Part shown: piece after piece, positions 7,308 through 14,165 of the stretch
How positions within the stretch are numbered: the stretch's first letter is position 1
Layout: each line of letters opens with the position of its first letter
NCBI GenBank assembly: GCA_013698215.1
Contig: JACCVJ010000119.1
Span: forward strand, 1-15,081
Length of the DNA: 15,081 nucleotides
Reading direction: 5' to 3'
From: Tatlockia sp.
Lineage (GTDB): Bacteria; Cyanobacteriota; Cyanobacteriia; Cyanobacteriales; Chroococcidiopsidaceae
Position numbers and translations under genes: made by a program
The notes under the pieces: model-generated
Database searches by the model: none
What the model was told of the DNA's origin: nothing
Seen by the model: only the letters and a program-made list of their open reading frames with translations

Positions 7308-9248
7308 ATGACGAGTAGCTACGGTGCAGATCAGATCCGAGTTCTGAGAGATTTGGAACCCGTCCGGATGCGACCGGGTATGTACATCGGCACTACCGGG
7401 CCTAGGGGACTCCATCATTTAGTTTACGAGGTAGTAGACAATTCGATTGATGAAGCTCTGGCGGGACACTGCACCCATATAGAAGCAGCACTCAACGCCG
7501 ATGGTTCAGTAACCGTCACTGATGACGGGCGAGGGATTCCCACCGATACCCACCCCCAAACCGGAAGATCGGCACTAGAAACTGTAATGACAGTTTTACA
7601 CGCTGGGGGCAAGTTTGGCGACGGCGGTTACAAAGTTTCGGGAGGTTTGCACGGCGTTGGTATTTCGGTCGTCAATGCTCTATCTGAGTTTGTAGAAGTT
7701 ACGGTATGGCGAGATAAGCGCGTATTCACGCAAAGATTTGAGCGCGGTATTCCCATCGGCGACCTCCAGTCAAAACCATACAAAGAACCACGTACTGGAA
7801 CTTCTATCACTTTTAAGCCAGACACAGAAATTTTTACTGTCGGGATAGAGTTTGATTACGTTACTTTAGCTAGTCGTTTGCGAGAATTGGCTTATTTGAA
7901 TGCGGGAGTGAAAATAACTTTCACCGATAGCCGCCTAGAATTGCTCAAAAGCGATGAGCCAAAAACAGAAACTTACGAATATGCAGGCGGTATTAAAGAA
8001 TATATCTCCTACATGAACCGTGATAAGCAACCTCTGCATGAAGAAATTATCTATGTGCAGGGAGAACGCAACAACGTCCACGTAGAAGTATCTTTGCAGT
8101 GGTGTACAGATTCGTATACAGATAACGTGCTGGGTTTTGCTAATAATATTCGTACTGTAGACGGCGGAACGCACCTAGAAGGATTGAAGGCGGTGCTGAC
8201 GCGAACAATGAATGCGATCGCTCGTAAGCGGAATAAAATCAAAGAAAATGAACCAAACCTTAGCGGCGAACACGTCCGGGAAGGCTTGACGGCGGTTATT
8301 TCTGTTAAAGTTCCCAATCCAGAATTTGAAGGACAAACCAAAACCAAGTTAGGCAATACCGAAGTTAGAGGTATTGTTGATTCCTTGGTAGGAGAAGTTT
8401 TAACGGAGTATTTAGAATTTCGTCCCCCTGTCGCCGACCAAATTTTAGATAAAGCAATTCAGGCATTTAAAGCCGCCGAAGCCGCTCGTCATGCGCGAGA
8501 ATTAGTTAGACGCAAGTCTGTATTAGAATCGTCACCCTTACCCGGAAAACTAGCAGATTGCAGCACTAGAGATCCCAGCGAATCGGAAATATATATAGTT
8601 GAAGGAGATAGTGCGGGAGGGTCAGCTAAACAAGGACGCGATCGCAGATTCCAAGCAATCCTACCTTTGCGCGGTAAAATCCTCAATATCGAAAAAACTG
8701 ACGATGCCAAAATTTACAAAAACACTGAAATCCAGGCACTAATTACCGCCCTCGGATTAGGTGTTAAAGGCGAGGAGTTCGATCCCTCTCAACTGCGCTA
8801 CCACCGCATAGTAATTATGACTGATGCTGACGTAGATGGCGCGCACATCAGAACCCTAATCTTGACGTTCTTCTATCGTTATCAGCGCAGTCTGGTAGAG
8901 CAAGGATATATCTATATTGCTTGTCCTCCTCTGTATAAAGTTGAGCGCGGACGCAATCACTATTACTGTTACAGCGAACGCGAACTTACTAACTTGACTC
9001 AAAACGAGTTTCCCGCCAACGCTAACTACACTATCCAGCGTTTTAAAGGTTTGGGTGAAATGATGCCAACGCAACTATGGGATACCACTATGAACCCTGA
9101 ATCGCGCACCTTGAAACGGATAGAGATTGAAGATGCTGCCGAAGCCGATCGCATATTTACAGTGTTGATGGGCGATCGCGTTGCTCCTAGGCGCGAATTT
9201 ATCGAAACCTATGGCCCTCGCCTCAACTTCGCAGAACTTGATATTTAA
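7308..9248 (+). CDS. gyrB: DNA gyrase subunit B
   Basis: GyrB is the ATPase subunit of the gyrase that introduces negative supercoils. At 646 residues it is the short form, without the roughly 170-residue insert of E. coli GyrB (804). The GHKL ATPase domain comes first: Glu41 in YEVVDNSIDEA (catalytic base), DDGRGIP (72-78), and the lid with GGKFGDGGYKVSGGLHGVG (100-118). The transducer domain follows. The TOPRIM domain has VEGDSAGG with Glu432, then PLRGKILNIEK and the metal-binding DADVDG (Asp506, Asp508, Asp510). The C-terminus carries the conserved IQRFKGLGEM and PESRTL segments. No intein or frameshift is seen. It diverges from miaA and is followed by a strong hairpin terminator. QGRDRRFQAILPLRGK is typical of gyrase rather than ParE. 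Confidence 0.98.
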   Translation: MTSSYGADQIRVLRDLEPVRMRPGMYIGTTGPRGLHHLVYEVVDNSIDEALAGHCTHIEAALNADGSVTVTDDGRGIPTDTHPQTGRSALETVMTVLHAGGKFGDGGYKVSGGLHGVGISVVNALSEFVEVTVWRDKRVFTQRFERGIPIGDLQSKPYKEPRTGTSITFKPDTEIFTVGIEFDYVTLASRLRELAYLNAGVKITFTDSRLELLKSDEPKTETYEYAGGIKEYISYMNRDKQPLHEEIIYVQGERNNVHVEVSLQWCTDSYTDNVLGFANNIRTVDGGTHLEGLKAVLTRTMNAIARKRNKIKENEPNLSGEHVREGLTAVISVKVPNPEFEGQTKTKLGNTEVRGIVDSLVGEVLTEYLEFRPPVADQILDKAIQAFKAAEAARHARELVRRKSVLESSPLPGKLADCSTRDPSESEIYIVEGDSAGGSAKQGRDRRFQAILPLRGKILNIEKTDDAKIYKNTEIQALITALGLGVKGEEFDPSQLRYHRIVIMTDADVDGAHIRTLILTFFYRYQRSLVEQGYIYIACPPLYKVERGRNHYYCYSERELTNLTQNEFPANANYTIQRFKGLGEMMPTQLWDTTMNPESRTLKRIEIEDAAEADRIFTVLMGDRVAPRREFIETYGPRLNFAELDI

Positions 9249-9275
9249 GCATATAGCTTAAGTATTTCTTGCCTT

Positions 9276-9320
9276 AGCCAGCCCCAAAAATAACAAAGTT
9301 GGGGCTGGCTTTAGAATTTT
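9276..9320 (+). terminator. Hairpin terminator after gyrB
   Basis: AGCCAGCCCCAA (9276-9287) pairs perfectly with TTGGGGCTGGCT (9299-9310) around an 11-base loop, giving a GC-rich 12-bp stem. The trailing TTAGAATTTT is only moderately T-rich, but the stem is strong and sits 28 bases after the gyrB stop. It should insulate ho1 from gyrB. Confidence 0.75.
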
Positions 9321-9421
9321 TAACAGTAATTCTCATCAAATTGCTTTAATCTAACGATTTAGTGGCTTTTAATTTTTCCCCTCTATTCCAGAAAACTTAA
9401 CCTTAAAATTTGGAAATTTAC

Positions 9422-10138
9422 ATGAGTAGCAATTTAGCAACAAAATTACGTGAAGGGACTAAAAAAGCCCACAGCATGGCGGAAAACATGGGTTTTGTGA
9501 AGTGCTTTTTAAAAGGAGTGGTAGAAAAAAATTCTTACCGCAAGCTAATCGGCAATTTCTATTTCATCTACAGCGCGATGGAAGAAGAAATGGATCGCCA
9601 CAAAGATCATCCTTTACTAGGCAAAATTTACTACCAGCAGCTAAACCGCCAGCGCAGTTTAGAGCAAGATTTGAGCTTTTATCATGGTGCGGATTGGAAG
9701 TCGCAAATCGTACTTTCTCCCGCAGGTCAAGCTTATGTAAACCGGATTCGGGAAATTGCTAATTCTGCTCCCGAATTGCTGATTGCTCACTCCTACACTC
9801 GCTACATTGGCGACTTGTCAGGGGGACAAATCCTCAAAAACATTGCTGTCCGGGCGATGAACCTAGCAGAAGGCGAAGGTACAGCTTTTTATGAGTTCCA
9901 AGACATTCCCGACGAAAAGCAGTTTAAAGTCGGCTACAGACAAGCTTTAGACGAGCTACCTATAGATGACGCTACAGCAAGTCGCATTGTTGAAGAAGCA
10001 AACGCCGCTTTTGGTATGAATATGAAGCTATTTCAAGAAATGGAAGGTAGCTTGATTAAATCTATTGGACAAATGTTGTTTAATACTCTCACCCGTCGCC
10101 GCAATCGTGGTAGCACAGAACTTGCTACTGCTGAGTAA
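9422..10138 (+). CDS. ho1: Haem oxygenase (biliverdin-forming)
   Basis: The enzyme opens haem with ferredoxin-derived electrons to give biliverdin IX-alpha, CO and iron; biliverdin feeds phycobilin synthesis for phycobilisomes and phytochromes. From the ATG at 9422 the protein has 238 residues and matches the cyanobacterial HO-1 family from its first residues (LATKLREGTKKAHSMAENMGF). His17 is the proximal haem ligand. FVKCFLKGVVEKNSYRKL, MEEEMDRHKDHP and HSYTRYIGDLSGGQIL (distal helix with GDLSGGQ) are all present. GGAA lies seven bases before the start; a TTG 12 bases upstream is in frame but less likely. I cannot distinguish constitutive HO1 from low-oxygen HO2 with certainty, though close resemblance to Synechocystis HO1 favours HO1. 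It is probably its own transcript, behind the gyrB terminator. Confidence 0.96.
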   Translation: MSSNLATKLREGTKKAHSMAENMGFVKCFLKGVVEKNSYRKLIGNFYFIYSAMEEEMDRHKDHPLLGKIYYQQLNRQRSLEQDLSFYHGADWKSQIVLSPAGQAYVNRIREIANSAPELLIAHSYTRYIGDLSGGQILKNIAVRAMNLAEGEGTAFYEFQDIPDEKQFKVGYRQALDELPIDDATASRIVEEANAAFGMNMKLFQEMEGSLIKSIGQMLFNTLTRRRNRGSTELATAE

Positions 10139-10251
10139 GCAATAAGTAGAGTTTTTGGGGGTAGGTTTGGTAGTTTTTTTTGGTGAGAAGCTGGGAAAAG
10201 TTACGAAATCTGCCCCTTGATTTTTGGCAAACTAGGCTAAAGAAGAATGAA

Positions 10252-10380
10252 TCTTGATGTAGAAATGTTGCTATAAATCTTAATGTAGAGACGTTGCAAT
10301 GCAACTATAAATCTTAATGTAGAGACGTTGCAATGCAACGTCTTAATGTAGAGAGACGTTGCAATGCAACGTCTCTACAA
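10252..10380. repeat. Degenerate array of palindromic GTAGAGACGTTGCA repeats
   Basis: Four head-to-tail units begin with TCTTAATG or TCTTGATG at 10252, 10278, 10312 and 10341, giving irregular periods of 26, 34 and 29 bases. Each runs into TAGAGACGTTGCAATGCAAC or a decayed form of it. The inner palindrome grows from unit to unit: unit 1 has lost it, unit 2 has 6-bp arms (10293-10298/10300-10305), unit 3 has 10-bp arms (10323-10332/10334-10343), and unit 4 has 12-bp arms (10352-10363/10365-10376) with a two-base GA bulge. The middle base is A. The array starts about 110 bases after the ho1 stop and ends 48 bases before the cobW start, so it may lie in the cobW leader. The same palindrome recurs after mutM. 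Confidence 0.85.
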
Positions 10381-10428
10381 TGTTTTAAAATACTAAATAC
10401 TATAACTACACCTGTATTAATTTTCTCA

Positions 10429-11475
10429 ATGGCTGCAAAACTTCCTGTAACGGTAATCACTGGCTTTCTGGGTAGCGGTAAAACTACTCTAATTCGTCAT
10501 CTGCTGCAAAATAACCAAGGGTTACGAATCGCTGTATTAGTCAACGAATTTGGCGAACTAGGAATTGATGGCGACATTCTCAATTCTTGCCAAGTTTGCC
10601 CCGATGATGCCGACGAAAAAGCAAATATAGTTGAATTAACTAACGGGTGTTTGTGTTGCACCGTCCAAGAAGAATTTTTGCCGACAATGTTGGAATTGCT
10701 CAAGCGACGAGACAAACTAGATTGGATTTTGATCGAAACTTCGGGGTTAGCTTTACCAAAACCATTAATAAAAGCCTTTCGCTGGCAAGAAATTCGTAAC
10801 GCTGCAACGGTTGACTCAGTGATTACGGTAGTTGATTGCGAAGCCGTAGCTAAGGGGACGTTTGCCAGCGATCCGCAAGCCGTGGACACCCAAAGACAGG
10901 CAGATCCTAATCTAGAACACGAAACGCCCTTACAAGAGCTATTTGAGGATCAGTTAGCTTGCGCTGATTTAGTGATTTTAAATAAGACGGATTTAGTCGA
11001 TCAGGCTACCCAAGAAAGCGTACTAAATTCGATTAAGCCTGAACTACCCCAAGGCGTAAAAATTGTAAAGTGCGATCGCACAGGGCTAGATTTATCTATC
11101 CTTTTGGGCTTACAAGCGGCGGTAGAAGACAATCTAGATAACCGTCCCAGCCATCACGACACTGAAGAAGAACACGACCACGATGACGAAATTAATTCAA
11201 CCCACATAATTTTAAATCGCAGTTTCAACCCCACAACCTTACAAGCACAGTTGCAACAACTCGCCCAAGAGCAAGATATCTATCGAATTAAAGGGTTTAT
11301 CTCTGTCCCAAACAAGTCTATGCGGCTAGTTTTGCAGGGCGTAGGGACACGATTTGAGCAATTTTACGATCGCCCCTGGAAACAAGATGAATTAAAGCAA
11401 ACAAAGCTAGTTTTTATCGGACGCAAACTTAACCCCGCAGCTATTGAGTCGCACTTAGCCGCCATACCTGCCTAA
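10429..11475 (+). CDS. cobW: CobW-family GTPase / metallochaperone
   Basis: COG0523 P-loop GTPases deliver metal ions; the CobW branch is tied to cobalt insertion in aerobic cobalamin synthesis. The 348-residue protein has Walker A GFLGSGKT (12-19), a Cys pair NSCQVC (54-57), the family metal motif CLCC (74-77) within ELTNGCLCCTV, IETSGLALPKP, NKTD (185-188) as guanine-binding motif, a His/Asp/Glu-rich metal-binding stretch (241-254, SHHDTEEEHDHDDE) and a CobW C-terminal domain (257-334). LEHETPLQELFEDQLACADL resembles true CobW more than zinc-linked relatives, but zinc delivery cannot be excluded. I chose the ATG at 10429, just before the domain; the frame is open back to an ATG at 10333, but that lies in the repeat array and adds repeat-encoded residues. 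No Zur-like box or cobalamin riboswitch is seen upstream. The stop is one base from that of the opposing gene. Confidence 0.92.
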   Translation: MAAKLPVTVITGFLGSGKTTLIRHLLQNNQGLRIAVLVNEFGELGIDGDILNSCQVCPDDADEKANIVELTNGCLCCTVQEEFLPTMLELLKRRDKLDWILIETSGLALPKPLIKAFRWQEIRNAATVDSVITVVDCEAVAKGTFASDPQAVDTQRQADPNLEHETPLQELFEDQLACADLVILNKTDLVDQATQESVLNSIKPELPQGVKIVKCDRTGLDLSILLGLQAAVEDNLDNRPSHHDTEEEHDHDDEINSTHIILNRSFNPTTLQAQLQQLAQEQDIYRIKGFISVPNKSMRLVLQGVGTRFEQFYDRPWKQDELKQTKLVFIGRKLNPAAIESHLAAIPA

Positions 11476-11476
11476 A

Positions 11477-12394
11477 TTACTCAAAATAAATCCCTAAATG
11501 ATTAGCAACGGGACGCTGACGCATAGGGACGCGGGTATGAATAGGTGCATTTAATACCTTTGGTTGCCCATGTTGTTCCATAACTAAGGTTGAAGAACCG
11601 CCACCGTCGAGATTTAAAACCGTGTAAACACCCAACTCTATAAAAATATCTCTCAACTGAGCTAAATTAAGTCCCTCACTGTAGAAAGGCTGACGACCAT
11701 CTACCACAATAATCCACAATTTGTCCCCAGCTTCGTTAATTCCTACGGCGGTACAAGGCAAAAATTTAGCCTCCGACTCATCAATGTCTAAAGGTATCGG
11801 TTCGCCACGTTCTACCAGCAACCTATTACCAGAGATAGCTTGAATAGTACCTTCTGGACACTTTTCGGCGCGAATTTGAATTGAGTTACTGGGAGAAATA
11901 CACATTACTGGCCAAATTTTTTCGCCTGGAGAGTAGATATTGCCATTAGAAATAGCTTGCCCTAATATGTTGACGCGATCGCCAACGTGCGGATAATAAT
12001 TCCAAGGGTTATGCTCGTAAAAAGGCATAAAAAAGCTGGCATTAATTGCAAGTTTTACTCCAAACTCGCTTAAAAAGCTTGAAGTTGTCCGGGCTTTAAC
12101 TTCTTTGCCATCCGTACTGGGTGTTCCGGGGGTAACTAAAAACTTCAGATTAGGGGTAGTTAAGTCAATAGTGACAATATGCAGCATAGTTTGGCGCGGT
12201 GTAGAACGAAATTCACGCTGATAACTAACGCCCGGAAACAATGGTTGCTCTAAATCTGTACGGGGTGGACGAGTTAAACCTAAACCGCCATAAATTAGTA
12301 ATAGCAAAGCTACAAAGCTTATGACCATCATTAAAATAATTTGCCCAATATTAGGTCTACGCCTGGGAGTCGTGGGATATTTTTTTCTTAACAT
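11477..12394 (-). CDS. Membrane-anchored phosphodiester glycosidase (NAGPA/DUF2233-type)
   Basis: The 305-residue protein has a basic N-terminus (MLRKKYPTTPRRRPN), one membrane anchor at about 18-40 (IILMMVISFVALLLLIYGGL), and then a NAGPA-like domain, so the catalytic part should be outside the inner membrane. Family landmarks are LAINASFF (115-122), GQAISNGNIYSPGE, IIVVDGRQ with Asp232, NLDGGGSSTLV (261-271) and the closing RPVANHLGIYFE. Relatives of this domain hydrolyse sugar phosphodiesters, for example mannose-6-phosphate uncovering enzyme and bacterial wall-related homologues such as YngK/PgaB-neighbour types. The real substrate here is unknown; envelope or exopolysaccharide is a guess. 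The ATG at 12394 precedes the basic patch. The gene converges on cobW with no room for a terminator between them. Confidence 0.88.
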   Translation of the reverse strand: MLRKKYPTTPRRRPNIGQIILMMVISFVALLLLIYGGLGLTRPPRTDLEQPLFPGVSYQREFRSTPRQTMLHIVTIDLTTPNLKFLVTPGTPSTDGKEVKARTTSSFLSEFGVKLAINASFFMPFYEHNPWNYYPHVGDRVNILGQAISNGNIYSPGEKIWPVMCISPSNSIQIRAEKCPEGTIQAISGNRLLVERGEPIPLDIDESEAKFLPCTAVGINEAGDKLWIIVVDGRQPFYSEGLNLAQLRDIFIELGVYTVLNLDGGGSSTLVMEQHGQPKVLNAPIHTRVPMRQRPVANHLGIYFE

Positions 12395-12553
12395 ATCTAA
12401 AATAATTACTTAGATTTGCGAACAGTTTGTTAGAAATCAGCTACTAATTTAGCTCTAGCAACAAAACTTAAACACCAAATAGCACAGCAGGTTGCAGCCC
12501 TTGTTGTAGAGTGAGAACAATTAGCCGTATTCACTGGGCGATTAATAAATCAA

Positions 12554-12559
12554 AGGGAA
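12554..12559 (+). promoter_or_regulatory. Ribosome binding site of psaE
   Basis: AGGGAA sits seven bases before the psaE ATG at 12567, within the AAAGGGAAA stretch. The upstream gap from 12395 must hold the psaE promoter; I cannot identify convincing hexamers or a clear RpaB-type HLR1 direct repeat in it. Confidence 0.5.
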
Positions 12560-12566
12560 AATACTC

Positions 12567-12950
12567 ATGGTAGAACGTGGTTCTAAAGTGCGGGTTCTCA
12601 GACCAGAATCTTACTGGTTTCAAGATGTCGGAACAGTAGCTTCAATTGACCAAAGTGGCATTCGCTACCCGGTAATTGTGCGCTTCAATAACCTAAATTA
12701 TGCAGGTATAAACACCAATAATTTCGCCACCAGCGAACTATTGGAAGTAGCCAAACCCACCGCAAAAGCTAAAAAAGCCTCTACGGCTGCTCCTGGCGGT
12801 CAGCAAACCACCCTCGACGAGCGTACCCGCACCACAGGGCAAGGTACGCCTTCAAAGCCAGCAGCTTCTAACCCGGCGGCTAGTCCAGAGTCTGGCGATA
12901 GCAGTAGTGTGGTAGTAGGCGATGCTAACCAAGGTACGGAATCTCGGTAA
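12567..12950 (+). CDS. psaE: Photosystem I subunit IV (PsaE) with long C-terminal tail
   Basis: PsaE is the stromal-side PSI subunit that helps dock ferredoxin and supports cyclic electron flow. Residues 1-61 are a textbook PsaE SH3-like fold (MVERGSKVRVLRPESYWFQD, VGTVASIDQSGIRYPVIVRF, YAGINTNNFATSELLEV). The protein does not stop where PsaE usually does (about 70-76 residues in most cyanobacteria). It runs to 127, with residues 62-127 forming a Ala/Pro/Ser/Thr/Gly-rich, probably disordered tail: first Lys/Ala-rich (PTAKAKKASTAAPGG), then polar, ending in an acidic-polar stretch (SPESGDSSSVVVGDANQGTE). There is no frameshift at the boundary and no known domain in the tail. mutM begins three bases after the stop, so the two are likely translated from one mRNA. 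Confidence 0.95.
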   Translation: MVERGSKVRVLRPESYWFQDVGTVASIDQSGIRYPVIVRFNNLNYAGINTNNFATSELLEVAKPTAKAKKASTAAPGGQQTTLDERTRTTGQGTPSKPAASNPAASPESGDSSSVVVGDANQGTESR

Positions 12951-12953
12951 ATT

Positions 12954-13799
12954 GTGCCTGAACTGCCTGAAGTTGAAACAGTCCGGCGCGGTTTAGATAA
13001 AGTTACACTAAACCAAGAAATTACGGGGGGCGATGTGCTACTTAGTCGCACGATCGCCTACCCGCTTTCTAATGATGAATTTTTGAAGGGATTGCAAAAA
13101 AATGCGATCGCTAACTGGCAACGTCAGGGTAAATATTTGCTGGCACAGTTAAGTAATTATAGCTATCTTGGCGTACATTTGCGGATGACAGGACAATTGC
13201 TTTGGGTTCATCCTACTGCACCATTACACAAGCATACGCGAGTAAGATTATTTTTTGGAGGCGATCGCGAATTGCGGTTTGTCGATCAACGGACTTTTGG
13301 TCAAATGTGGTGGGTTCCCCAAGAAAAGGTGATTTCATCAGTAATTACGGGACTTGCAAAATTAGGTTTAGATCCTTTCAGCCTAGAGTTTTCAGTAGAA
13401 TATCTAGCCGCAAAACTCAACAATAGCCGCCGTTCGATTAAAGCAGCTTTGTTAGATCAAACAATTATTGCGGGAATTGGCAATATTTACGCAGATGAAG
13501 CATTATTTATCGCTAAAATACCGCCTGCAACATTATGTAATTGCTTGCAAATTGAGCAAATAACAGCATTAAGAGCGGCGATTATTCAGGTACTAGAAGC
13601 CAGTATTGCGGCAGGTGGGACTACTTTTAGCGATTTTTTGAACGTAGAAGGGATTAACGGCAATTACGGCGGTGTAGCGTGGGTTTACAACCGCACAGGC
13701 AACCCTTGTCGAATTTGCGGTACGCCAATTGAGCGAATTAGGTTAGCTGGGCGATCGTCTCACTTTTGCCCCCACTGTCAGGGGAAAATCTATTTGTAG
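12954..13799 (+). CDS. mutM: Formamidopyrimidine-DNA glycosylase (Fpg/MutM)
   Basis: The enzyme removes 8-oxoguanine and FaPy lesions and cuts the abasic site by beta,delta-elimination. The start is GTG at 12954, fixed because the mature N-terminus must be PELPE: Pro2 is the catalytic nucleophile and Glu3 the general acid. Lys60 in WQRQGKYLL is the conserved beta-hairpin lysine. NIYADEALF (177-185) belongs to the H2TH region, GGTTFSDFLN follows, and the zinc finger uses Cys252, Cys255, Cys272 and Cys275, with Arg267 in the finger. The 281 residues are normal for cyanobacteria. The last codons, TAT TTG TAG, lie inside a copy of the palindromic repeat, so the residues after the last Cys (QGKIYL) may be partly repeat-derived. 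Linkage to psaE may suit oxidative-damage repair in a phototroph, but this is inference. Confidence 0.96.
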   Translation: MPELPEVETVRRGLDKVTLNQEITGGDVLLSRTIAYPLSNDEFLKGLQKNAIANWQRQGKYLLAQLSNYSYLGVHLRMTGQLLWVHPTAPLHKHTRVRLFFGGDRELRFVDQRTFGQMWWVPQEKVISSVITGLAKLGLDPFSLEFSVEYLAAKLNNSRRSIKAALLDQTIIAGIGNIYADEALFIAKIPPATLCNCLQIEQITALRAAIIQVLEASIAAGGTTFSDFLNVEGINGNYGGVAWVYNRTGNPCRICGTPIERIRLAGRSSHFCPHCQGKIYL

Positions 13800-13850
13800 A
13801 GACGTTGCCCCAATATTTGTAGAGACGTTGCAGTGCAACGTCTCTACAAT
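13791..13850. repeat. Half copy plus full copy of the palindromic repeat after mutM
   Basis: An 18-base stretch, TATTTGTAGAGACGTTGC, occurs at 13791-13808 and again at 13814-13831. The second copy completes a palindrome with perfect 16-bp arms: TTGTAGAGACGTTGCA (13817-13832), a single G, and TGCAACGTCTCTACAA (13834-13849). The core is the same as in the array before cobW, with centre base G instead of A. Seven Ts follow at 13859-13865, so on RNA the hairpin could double as a terminator for psaE-mutM. The half copy overlaps the end of mutM and contains its TAG stop. Confidence 0.85.
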
Positions 13851-13868
13851 AATTATCGTTTTTTTCAC

Positions 13869-13896
13869 TTGACTAAGTGCGTAAACGTTCTAGAAT
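13869..13896 (+). promoter_or_regulatory. Promoter of ndhO (and probably mdh)
   Basis: TTGACT (13869-13874) and TAGAAT (13891-13896) are 16 bases apart, each matching 5 of 6 consensus positions. Small inverted repeats overlap it: CACTT/AAGTG (13866-13870 and 13875-13879) over the -35, and TGCGTA/TACGCA (13878-13883 and 13904-13909) around the -10. These could be operator half-sites. Transcription would start about 25 bases before the ndhO ATG. Confidence 0.5.
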
Positions 13897-13928
13897 CTCT
13901 AAGTACGCATTAAGCATTAAAGCAAGTT

Positions 13929-14147
13929 ATGGCAGTCAAAAAAGGCGATTCAGTCCGTGCTGTCCGAGAAAAGTTAGAAAATAGTTTAGAAGCTCAAGCT
14001 AGTGACATCCGTTTTCCACCTTATCTGTTTGAAACTAAAGGTCAGGTGGTGGATATTAGAGGAGAATACGCCTTAGTAGTGTTTGGACAAGTACCTACGC
14101 CGAATATTTGGCTGCGTGTAGATCAATTAGAACAATTTACCCCCTAG
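13929..14147 (+). CDS. ndhO: NAD(P)H-quinone oxidoreductase subunit O (NdhO)
   Basis: NdhO is a small subunit found only in oxygenic phototrophs, on the peripheral arm of the thylakoid NDH-1 complex that feeds ferredoxin electrons to plastoquinone (respiration, cyclic flow, CO2 uptake). At 72 residues it is the usual length. It begins MAVKKGDSVRAVREKLENSL, then ASDIRFPPYLFETKG and the family-typical YALVVFGQVPTPNIWLRVDQLE. No membrane segment or iron-sulphur cysteines are present, as expected. NdhS is the other small soluble subunit with a similar fold, but PTPNIWLRxDQLE points to NdhO. It has its own promoter candidate and is followed after 18 bases by mdh, which probably shares its transcript. 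Confidence 0.92.
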   Translation: MAVKKGDSVRAVREKLENSLEAQASDIRFPPYLFETKGQVVDIRGEYALVVFGQVPTPNIWLRVDQLEQFTP

Positions 14148-14165
14148 CGCGATCGCCTTTTGTCT

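Noticed and set aside
7424..9074. Several minus-strand open frames of 62-101 codons within gyrB
   Set aside because: All are antisense shadows of a highly conserved gene, with no family resemblance.
9410..9421. TTG start for haem oxygenase
   Set aside because: The ATG at 9422 matches the known HO1 N-terminus and has GGAA upstream; the TTG itself overlaps that site.
10252..10380. CRISPR array
   Set aside because: Periods are irregular (26, 34, 29), the palindromic part takes up most of each unit, there are no distinct spacers, and no cas gene is near.
10333..10428. Upstream ATG extending cobW by 32 residues
   Set aside because: It lies inside the palindromic repeat, encodes repeat-derived residues, lacks a ribosome binding site, and the family starts at the ATG at 10429 just before the P-loop.
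10139..10428. Cobalamin riboswitch or Zur box before cobW
   Set aside because: No B12-box-like core and no TGATAATNATTATCA-like palindrome are visible; the region is taken up by the repeat array.
13929..14147. NdhS instead of NdhO for the 72-residue subunit
   Set aside because: The VPTPNIWLRxDQLE ending and the ASDxRFPPYLF segment are typical of NdhO; NdhS has a different pattern.
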